Source: an uncultured Collinsella sp. (GTDB lineage: Bacteria; Actinomycetota; Coriobacteriia; Coriobacteriales; Coriobacteriaceae). From it: a stretch of 32,844 nucleotides of DNA. The notes beneath the pieces were generated by a model. The model was given only the letters and a program-made list of their open reading frames with translations. It was not told the origin of the DNA and did not search any database. Below, piece by piece: positions 8,912-14,879 of the stretch (position 1 is the first letter of the stretch; each line of letters starts with the position of its first letter). The stretch is taken from positions 1 through 32,844 of the forward strand of contig CABUTN010000020.1 of NCBI GenBank assembly GCA_902494565.1, read 5' to 3'. Made by a program: the position numbers and the translations under genes.

Positions 8912-9318
8912 CTATCTCGCCACCACAAAAACAAGTTCGTCTGCCATACCGGCTTCCTCCTGCAAACGCGTAAAATCAGATTGCTCTACGCCGCCAAATC
9001 CCTCTTCGTAGAAGTATTCGAAAATCTCGGTGATGCAGTTGCTCAGAACCTTGTCGGGATAGTTCGCCACTGGCAGCCTATACACCTCATTGTGCACGAT
9101 AACGCACACAGCGTCACGGGTCTCTGCCTATCCGTCCAGCGAATCATGTTAGCAAGCCGCTCTTCGACAATGGATGCCATCTCGATGTCCATACTCTTGA
9201 CCTGCTTGGTCTCGGCAGGTGTCAGCGTGTCCTTGAATAGCATCTCAAGTACAGCCCTCTGATGCTGATTCCGGAATCCTTCGCGCAACCATTCCGTCCG
9301 CTTGTCGCCAAATGAGCC
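8912..9318 (-). pseudogene. hsdR: Remnant of type I restriction subunit HsdR (C-terminal end, frameshifted)
   Basis: Two overlapping reading frames join into one sequence of about 130 residues. The first part ends 'ERLANMIRWTDRQ' near 9125 and the second continues 'ETRDAVCVIVHNEVYRLPVANYPDK...EIFEYFYEEGF' to the TAG at 8912. The pattern of a WR-like box, a helix ending in a 'LP' turn and a final 'Y..FYE' helix resembles the C-terminal helical region of HsdR proteins. The frame opens just past the exonuclease stop, so the motor and nuclease domains are gone. A one-base indel near 9115-9130 separates the frames; sequencing error is possible but would not restore the missing 5' part. Confidence 0.55.
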
Positions 9319-9319
9319 C

Positions 9320-10054
9320 CTACCTACTCTCCGCTTTCAGCTTCAGCAGCAGGTCGCCCAGCTCGGGGCACTTGCTGGAAAGGCGCGTCTGAGCTCGCTC
9401 GCCCATCCCCCACCGTTGGCGGACTTCCTGGGCGCGCGGGCTCACGTGATAGTCCCCGTCCATCGCCTGCGTGGGCGACTTGGCGGTTACGCGCGCATCG
9501 GCCAGAGCGCTGTGGGCGTGGCCCGTCGACTCGTCAAACTCGATGCCAAACCACGTTGCCGCGCCACCCAAAGAGATGCACTCGTGGCTGCCCACGTCCA
9601 TGATCGAGGTGTAAAACGCCTGCAGGTCAGCCCAGTCCGTAGGAAATGCGGAAAGGTCGATGCGCTTTGCCTGGCACTCGGTCAAAAGCTGTCGACGGTC
9701 CGCCCCGCTCCAACAGACCACCTGGACGGAGTAGCGACCGATCCAATCGCCGAGCCTTTTGATAACCATACAGAGCTGGTCGGCCATCGCGGTGTCCACG
9801 GCCGATATCCCCGTAAGCTCGCGGACGGGGAATGCAACGCCTTCGGTAAATTCCGTCTGCACAAACTGCGAGAACTCGCCCATAACGTTGCCGTGGTAAT
9901 CGAGCTTGACGGCGCCGATCTCGATAATCTCATTGCGCAGCCCACGGCGCTGGCGCTGCTTTGGCACCGGCGCAAACTCAAAGTCCAGCACGATCTGGCG
10001 CGCAAAGTTCGTCGTATCGATAGCCGAGATACACGGCGTCTTTTCAGCTGACAC
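9320..10054 (-). CDS. DnaQ-like 3'-5' exonuclease (DEDDh)
   Basis: The protein has 244 residues. The start is GTG 10054 with AAAGG 8 bases upstream. Residues 21-26 (IVLDFEF) carry the D24-x-E26 pair of Exo I, 'WSGADRRQLL' supplies the Exo II region, and 'GHAHSALADARVTA' near residue 180 supplies the His and last Asp of Exo III in DEDDh exonucleases. The typical 'NEIIEIGAVKLD' strand is also present. It resembles stand-alone KapD/ERI-type exonucleases more than a polymerase III epsilon subunit, as no clamp-binding tail was noticed. It removes nucleotides from 3' ends of DNA or RNA; the substrate is unknown. The gene lies between mobile and defence remnants, and its stop abuts the HsdR fragment. 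Confidence 0.85.
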   Translation of the reverse strand: MSAEKTPCISAIDTTNFARQIVLDFEFAPVPKQRQRRGLRNEIIEIGAVKLDYHGNVMGEFSQFVQTEFTEGVAFPVRELTGISAVDTAMADQLCMVIKRLGDWIGRYSVQVVCWSGADRRQLLTECQAKRIDLSAFPTDWADLQAFYTSIMDVGSHECISLGGAATWFGIEFDESTGHAHSALADARVTAKSPTQAMDGDYHVSPRAQEVRQRWGMGERAQTRLSSKCPELGDLLLKLKAESR

Positions 10055-10220
10055 GGTTAGGGCCTTTCTCCGTCAAATGCCGCTTGTTGCATAGGCGGCT
10101 ACAATGCCGTAAGGATAGGCGCCCGTGCGGACATGAAGGCGGGACGCAATGCCACGCGCGCCAGGCACACGCCATACAGTCGATCCCAAGAGCGCCGCCC
10201 ACTCTATTCAAATGCATGAA

Positions 10221-10264
10221 AAAGTTTAGGCCCGGTGACTTGAATCAGCGGTCATCCCGGGCCC
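10221..10264 (-). terminator. Rho-independent terminator after the small ORF
   Basis: On the minus strand GGGCCCGGGATGACC pairs with GTCACCGGGCC around CGCTGATTCAA, followed by TAAACTTTTTC. It starts directly after the stop of the short ORF at 10266-10424. It shares the sequence GGTGACTTGAATCAG and most of both arms with the terminator at 6521-6564. Confidence 0.75.
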
Positions 10265-10265
10265 A

Positions 10266-10424
10266 TCAGAGCTCGTAGAGCTCTTGGTTGCTTTGGTCTC
10301 GCTCTTCACGGCGCTTATCGGACTTTCCGAGGCACTTAAGCAGCGTACGAAGCAAAAGAAGAGGGGTCGACGCCGTTAAGGCATTGACCCCTTGAACTAA
10401 GTAACGGCGCTGCCCAGCTATCAC
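10266..10424 (-). CDS. Possible small protein (52 residues)
   Basis: A GTG at 10422-10424 opens a frame with a hydrophobic middle (LTASTPLLLLRTLL) and a very charged end (KSDKRREERDQSNQELYEL). Its TGA touches the base of a strong terminator hairpin. This tight arrangement and the amphipathic pattern argue for a real transcript, possibly a small membrane peptide. However, there is no good Shine-Dalgarno sequence and I recognise no family. It could instead be the 3' part of a non-coding RNA. Confidence 0.3.
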   Translation of the reverse strand: MIAGQRRYLVQGVNALTASTPLLLLRTLLKCLGKSDKRREERDQSNQELYEL

Positions 10425-10516
10425 CCTTGGGCTGCCGTCGACTTTATTCTATCCGCGAGCATCTGGTTTACCAAATGGATTTTCGGTAAAGGAAGCACGG
10501 CACGCCCGCAAAACTA

Positions 10517-11812
10517 CTACGCCCCAAGTGCCGCCATGGGGATCACCACCACGCCGTCGTCACGTGTGTAGGCAATGCTTCCCTTTCCAACCACAACCGC
10601 CAAAAACGCCGGCGCGGCATTCTGGGCGGCAGGATTGGAGAGCACTTTCCTCTCCAGCGCCTTGAGATTTCTCGCTCCATCGTCTACTTTCGCATCACTC
10701 AGCTTGACCTCGATGGCTCCCCAGCGCCCGTCGTGCTCAAGGATCAGATCCACCTCAAGGCCCTTCTCATCTCGGAAATAATGGACACTGTTGTCGACAC
10801 CGCCGTAGGTGGAAAGGAACACGCGCACGTCGCGCAGGACGAGATTCTCAAAGAGCATCCCCAGCGTTTGCATATCGCCAAGCAGCCGCTCAGGGGTAGC
10901 CCCCAGCAACGCCGCCGCAAGTGACGGGTCACAGAAGTAGCGCTTGGGGCGCACGCGAACGCGGGCCTTCGAGCGCATGGGCGGCTCCCATCCGCACAGG
11001 TCCTCGGTCAGCTTGAGCCTGTTGAAGAGGTCCAAGTACGCAGCGATGGTCCTCTCGTCGGGGCCCGCCTCACCGTACGAGGCGTCCTTTACGAGCGTCT
11101 TGTACGTGACAGCCTGGCTCTCGTTCATGGCAAGAGCTCGCAAAAGGCCGTGTGCAAGCTCGGGCGACATGCCCTCGTCCAGCACGTTGACGTCGAGCAC
11201 CGAGTGCACGTACTGGCTTGCCGTCTCTCGCGCAAGATCTTCCGAAAGCCCAAGATTTGCAGGCCAACCGCCCCTGCAGCACCAGCGGGCGACGTCATCC
11301 ACCGTGCTCTCGCGACGCTGAGGGGCAAAACCCTCGCCCTTAAAGAGGCTTGCCAGTGACACGAGCGGCTCGCCGTCGCCCGACTCACACAGGGCCATGG
11401 GGCGCATTGACAGACGGGCGATCCTACCCGTGCCGGAATGACGAACATGGCTGCGCTCCTCGCTTTTGAGCGCGGTTGAGCCCGTGAGCAAAAGTGCCCC
11501 CCGTTCGTTGCCGCTCGCGTCCACGAAACGCCGGGCGGCATCCCAAACCTCGGGCACCTCCTGCCATTCATCGACCAGGTGTGGCGCATCGCCGATGAGC
11601 GCCAGGCTTGGGTCGACCTCTGCCGCCGCACGCTGTGCAGGCTCATCGAGCCTGGAGACGCTCGCCGAGCGAGAGAGCGCCGTCCAGGTCTTGCCGCACC
11701 ATTTGGGGCCGTTGATCTCCACACAGCCAAACGCCCGCATAAGGGTGTCGAGGCGTTCCTCTATGAGCCGGGGCCTATATCCCTTTTGGGTCAATCTCTT
11801 TGGTGCATCCAT
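10517..11812 (-). CDS. AAA ATPase with DUF4143 C-terminal domain
   Basis: The protein has 431 residues. Walker A is GPKWCGKT at 35-42, a Walker B-like strand is 'HLVDEWQEVP' near 78-87, and 'ALLLTGSTA' gives the sensor region. This is the standard AAA_14/DUF4143 layout. The C-terminal part includes 'FENLVLRDVRVFLS', 'HYFRDEKGLEVDLILEHDGRWGAIEVKLSD', which is a PD-(D/E)xK-like core (E..D...E.K). The family is common in gut bacteria and of unsettled function; a nuclease-like or DNA-binding C-terminus has been suggested. The ATG at 11812 has a weak GAGGG about 11 bases upstream. Five 23-bp iterons lie immediately upstream and may be its operator. It reads away from the truncated DUF234 ATPase, which has the same orientation. 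Confidence 0.85.
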   Translation of the reverse strand: MDAPKRLTQKGYRPRLIEERLDTLMRAFGCVEINGPKWCGKTWTALSRSASVSRLDEPAQRAAAEVDPSLALIGDAPHLVDEWQEVPEVWDAARRFVDASGNERGALLLTGSTALKSEERSHVRHSGTGRIARLSMRPMALCESGDGEPLVSLASLFKGEGFAPQRRESTVDDVARWCCRGGWPANLGLSEDLARETASQYVHSVLDVNVLDEGMSPELAHGLLRALAMNESQAVTYKTLVKDASYGEAGPDERTIAAYLDLFNRLKLTEDLCGWEPPMRSKARVRVRPKRYFCDPSLAAALLGATPERLLGDMQTLGMLFENLVLRDVRVFLSTYGGVDNSVHYFRDEKGLEVDLILEHDGRWGAIEVKLSDAKVDDGARNLKALERKVLSNPAAQNAAPAFLAVVVGKGSIAYTRDDGVVVIPMAALGA

Positions 11813-11848
11813 AGACAGCCGTCCCTCTCTATCACGCGATATGCGAAA

Positions 11849-11947
11849 TTACGCCATTCTCAATGTTGATTTTACGCTACTTTCAATGTAGTTTTTACGC
11901 CATGACAGATGTAGTTTTTACGCCATTTTCATTGAAGGTTTTACGCT
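11849..11947. repeat. Five 23-bp iterons upstream of the DUF4143 ATPase
   Basis: The core TTACGC occurs at 11849, 11872, 11895, 11918 and 11941, always exactly 23 bp apart. Four full units follow the pattern TTACGC(C/T)-N4-TCAATGTAGTT with variation in the centre. On the coding strand this reads AACTACATTGA...GGCGTAA. The array covers 37-135 bases before the ATPase start, where a promoter should be. It looks like a set of protein-binding sites on one DNA face rather than a coding or CRISPR repeat. Confidence 0.85.
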
Positions 11948-11997
11948 TGGCATCCTTGGCGCGACCCATTCCGGGCATCACATCAGAGCGCGCTTGG

Positions 11998-12849
11998 TTA
12001 TCTCCGCTCGCACATCTCGGCAAACGAAATCAGCTTGGTATCTCCCCTGTTCGCCGCAGCTTCCTGACATCCTTGCGTAAAGCCACGCTTCGAGAAGATC
12101 ACGTAGCTTTTATACTGCCGCCTAAAGAGCTCGCTTCGGTGCACGAGCTTTTGCAGCACGTCCTCGCCTACCGGTTCGTTACGCCATTTGCACTCCGCAA
12201 AGAGCGCCGCGCCCTCTCCGTCGTCAACAATCAAGTCGATTTCTTCCTGCGTATGCGTACGATTATCCGTCCCCCACCAGCGCCCGACGCTCGCCGGAAC
12301 CACATCGAGCTGGCCCGCGCGCGCGAGTTCGTACACGTATTGTCTGCATATAAGCTCAAAGACCGTACCCATGTAATCCGATACGTGCGGCTCAATGCGC
12401 TTATACGCCATCTCGACCATATCGTTTTGAATTAGCCCGATGTTCTGCGGAACAAACTTGTACCAGAACCTAAACATCTGATCGCTCAGCAGATACACGG
12501 CTCGCTTATTGCTCGTCTCGTTTAGGGGCAGCTCACGCTCAACAATCCCAAGCGACGCCAGCTTATCCACATAGCTTTTAACATTGCCCGCAGGGATTCC
12601 CGTGGAGCTAGCAATCTCCGAGATCTTCGAGCGCCCCTGAGCAATTGCTTGCACGATCGCATCATATTGCTCGGGATTGCGGCACGCTTGCAACAGCAGG
12701 TTACTCGGCTCCTCAAAGAGATAGCCCGTAGGAGTAAGAAAAAGACGCTTGATGTTGTCCTTGAGCGATACGGCAGGGTCGACTTTCTCGATATATGCAG
12801 GAATGCCGCCCGTCATGCCGTAGCAAACCGCAGCGTCTTCGCGACTCAT
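11998..12849 (-). pseudogene. DUF234-type ATPase, N-terminal ATPase part missing
   Basis: The 283 residues match the C-terminal two thirds of the archaeal-type ATPase/DUF234 family. 'VCYGMTGGIPAYIEKVDP' is the end of the ATPase region. A winged helix follows ('KISEIASSTGIPAGNVKSYVDKLASLGIVERE'), then the DUF234 nuclease-like part with 'EEIDLIVDDGEGAALFAECKWRNEPVG' (D...E.K). Full-length members have about 450-480 residues and begin with a P-loop; none is present here. In frame, family-like sequence extends upstream of the ATG to a TAG near 12899, which lies inside a palindrome. The 5' part was therefore probably deleted or displaced by inserted DNA. A short product from ATG 12849 is possible but would lack ATPase activity. 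Confidence 0.75.
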
Positions 12850-12884
12850 GCTCTGCCACAGGCCGAGGGTTGTCGAAGGGTCGA

Positions 12885-12921
12885 ACGTTATAGCTACCTA
12901 TAATATAGCCAGCTATAACGT
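12885..12921. repeat. 11-bp perfect inverted repeat around an AT-rich core
   Basis: ACGTTATAGCT at 12885-12895 and its exact complement at 12911-12921 flank a 15-bp centre containing TATAAT. It stands where family similarity of the truncated ATPase stops and 33 bp before the first hairpin-array unit. It could be an operator, or the scar or end of a mobile cassette. No T-run follows, so a terminator is unlikely. Confidence 0.6.
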
Positions 12922-12954
12922 CATTCGACGACCGGCGCAAACGCCCGCGCGGAC

Positions 12955-13247
12955 ACGAAATGTGCTGCGGTGCCATTGGGGATTATGGGATGCGCTTTCC
13001 GCTCGAGGCCTCAACCGGAAACGGCATCCCGGTCTGAAGGTCAAATCCGGGGCGCAGTTTCCGCCTGAAGACCGATTCGAAAAGGGTATCCCGTTCTGGA
13101 GCCAAATACTGGGTCGTACTTTCCGCCAAGCATACCATCCGGAAAGCGCGTCCCGTTCTGAGCCTGAATTCTGGGATGAACTTTCCACTGAAGCATCTAC
13201 TGGAAAATGTATCCCGTTCCGAGGCTTAATTCTGAGATGCACTTTCC
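12955..13247. repeat. Hairpin array A: five 62-bp units with 46-bp palindromes
   Basis: Units start at 12955 (degenerate left arm), 13017, 13079, 13141 and 13202. Each is 46 bp: an arm GGAAANNGNNTCCC, an 18-bp centre, and the opposing arm GGGANNCNNTTTCC. Units are separated by 16 bp (15 bp once). A possible degraded left arm follows at 13268. The 62-bp period is not a multiple of three and the arms pair within each unit, so this is a structural element rather than a coding repeat. A matching array lies at 14508-14769. Confidence 0.9.
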
Positions 13248-13400
13248 GCGGAGAGACTACCGTTTTTCGAAAAGTACACGTCCCTAAACTTACCAGGTCT
13301 TCATAACTTGTTGCCGTTCACGGGAGCCGATCACCGCCCACCGATTCGGATGTAAAAATGTCGCCGAAAACAGGCCATCTACCTGCATGGTTAGATTTTG

Positions 13401-13440
13401 ATCAGCTTTTGGTCAGCTGAGCGGCAAGTTCCAGCTGATA
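13401..13440 (+). promoter_or_regulatory. Repeated CAGCT motifs, possible operator
   Basis: CAGCT occurs at 13403, 13414 and 13432. The outer copies form ATCAGCT (13401) and AGCTGAT (13433), and the middle one is the palindrome TCAGCTGA (13413-13420). The cluster is 33-72 bases before the start of the AbiEi-like gene, which fits an operator for a DNA-binding protein. No clear -35/-10 pair was identified. Confidence 0.35.
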
Positions 13441-13472
13441 CGTTTTTGCTACCCAAAAGAAGGCGGTAGCTC

Positions 13473-14471
13473 ATGACCCACTGCAATGACCACCTCATCG
13501 ACCAACTGCTCACTCAAGCCGAGCAAGAGGGACGATGCCTGATTCCCCCGAGCACGGCGATCCGCAAACCGCTCCTTCGGCGCATGGGCGTCACGGTCGC
13601 CTCGCCCATGCCGGGGCTGTTCGCACGGAAGGCGCGCTGGGACGAACTCAACCGGGCGCAACGTCATTGTGAGATTATTCGCGCCCTTGCGATCATCCAC
13701 CCCGATTGGACGTTCTGCTCGTTTTCGGCAGCATGTCTCCTGGGACTCGAAGTCTCGTGGCGGCACCTGAACGTCGTGCATGTCTGCAGCGCCACTAAGC
13801 CGTCGGCTCGCCCGGGCGCGTATATTCAGCGGCACCAGATCAAGCCGGCCGGTGCGGTGAATCAAAATGGCGTATCGATAACGCCGCCCATCCAAACGGC
13901 TACAGATTGCCTGCTGCAGACCGGTTTTACCGATGGCATGCCCATTGCCGATTCGGCGAGCTCAAAGCTCGGCCTTGCGCGGGAGCAGCTGATGGAGGAG
14001 GTCGAGAAGCGAGAAACCGACCGCAACGGTCGCGCGGTGCGCACGGCCCTCACCACGCTCCAATATGCTGACGCGCGCGCCGAGAGCGGCGGGGAATCGG
14101 TCGCCCGAGCCGTCATGATCGAGACGGGCTTTGCGCCCGACTGGCTTCAATACGAGCTGACGGACCCCTTCGATTCGGCCAAGCCCATACGAACGGACTT
14201 TGCCTGGGAGCGCCAGGCGCGGGAACTCACACTGGGCGAGCTCGACGGGCTCATCAAATATACCGACCAGACCATGCTGGCCGGACGCACCACCGCCGAG
14301 ACGCTCGTTGCCGAACGCCAGCGCGAGGCGCACCTATCGCTCTACGGCCATCCGCTCATCCGCTTTACCATGAACGAAGTCCGCTCGGCAGGAATGCTCG
14401 CCAAAAAACTGCAGACGGCAGGCATCCGCCAGACCATCCTGCCAACATGGCTCAACGATATTGAGCTGTAG
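13473..14471 (+). CDS. AbiEi-like / DUF559-type nuclease-fold protein
   Basis: The protein has 332 residues; the ATG is preceded by AAGAAGG 9 bases upstream. The N-terminal part (LIDQLLTQAEQEGRC...LRRMGVTVASPMPGLFARKARWDEL) resembles the winged-helix start of AbiEi-type antitoxins. 'HPDWTFCSFSAACLLGLEV' is the usual following strand-helix of that family. The C-terminal part looks like a Vsr/DUF559 PD-(D/E)xK fold: 'ESGGESVARAVMIETGFAPDW', D242 in 'RTDFAWE', and E-x-D-G-x-x-K-Y in 'LGELDGLIKYTD' near 255-263. Related actinobacterial proteins often stand alone without an AbiEii toxin, and none is seen here. Hairpin arrays lie on both sides, array B beginning 37 bases past the stop. A role in binding or cutting those arrays is speculation. 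Confidence 0.65.
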   Translation: MTHCNDHLIDQLLTQAEQEGRCLIPPSTAIRKPLLRRMGVTVASPMPGLFARKARWDELNRAQRHCEIIRALAIIHPDWTFCSFSAACLLGLEVSWRHLNVVHVCSATKPSARPGAYIQRHQIKPAGAVNQNGVSITPPIQTATDCLLQTGFTDGMPIADSASSKLGLAREQLMEEVEKRETDRNGRAVRTALTTLQYADARAESGGESVARAVMIETGFAPDWLQYELTDPFDSAKPIRTDFAWERQARELTLGELDGLIKYTDQTMLAGRTTAETLVAERQREAHLSLYGHPLIRFTMNEVRSAGMLAKKLQTAGIRQTILPTWLNDIEL

Positions 14472-14507
14472 GGGCTGCTGGGCTTATGCCCGCCTGCCTA
14501 CCAAACC

Positions 14508-14769
14508 GGGACACACTTTCCGGTTGGCAGCACCCGCGGAAACCGTGTCCCACTCCGAGCGTCAATTCTGGGATGAACTTTCCGCCAGAGGGTTCAGCCG
14601 GAAACGGCATCCCACTCTGAAGCGAAATTCTGGGACGCAGTTTCCGGTTGAGGGCTGTTCCGGAAAGTGTGTCCCATTCCAGGCGCGAATTCCGGGATGC
14701 AATTTCCGCCGAGGGCTCCAAGGGGAAACTGCATCCCATTCTGGGCGCCAATTCCGGGACGCAGTTTCC
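14508..14769. repeat. Hairpin array B: four exact 62-bp units plus a half unit
   Basis: Units start at 14538, 14600, 14662 and 14724. All are 46 bp long with 16-bp spacers, so the period is exactly 62 bp; a lone right arm stands at 14508-14521. Arms follow the same rule as array A. In the last unit the arms GGAAACTGCATCCC and GGGACGCAGTTTCC pair at 13 of 14 positions, the exception allowing a G-U pair. Centres share a pattern close to TCYGAGCG-NN-AATTCY. The array lies between the AbiEi-like gene and the 3' end of the xanthine dehydrogenase-like gene. Confidence 0.92.
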
Positions 14770-14879
14770 GCTCCAAACAAACGGCCCCGGCTCGCGATGG
14801 AGTTGGGGCCAAAGGCCCAGCATATGCAGTTGATGTTGAGCACGAACAACCCGTCGGCAATGGCTGTCCCCGCCCTACC

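Noticed and set aside
12848..13306. Open frames running through arrays A and B on both strands
   Set aside because: The 62-bp period shifts frame at each unit, and the conservation lies in pairing arms rather than codons.
13473..14471. A complete AbiE type IV toxin-antitoxin pair
   Set aside because: Only an AbiEi-like protein is present; no nucleotidyltransferase AbiEii gene lies on either side.
12955..14769. CRISPR interpretation of the two arrays
   Set aside because: Spacers are only 16 bp and partly conserved, repeat centres vary, arms are palindromic over 46 bp, and no cas gene is present.
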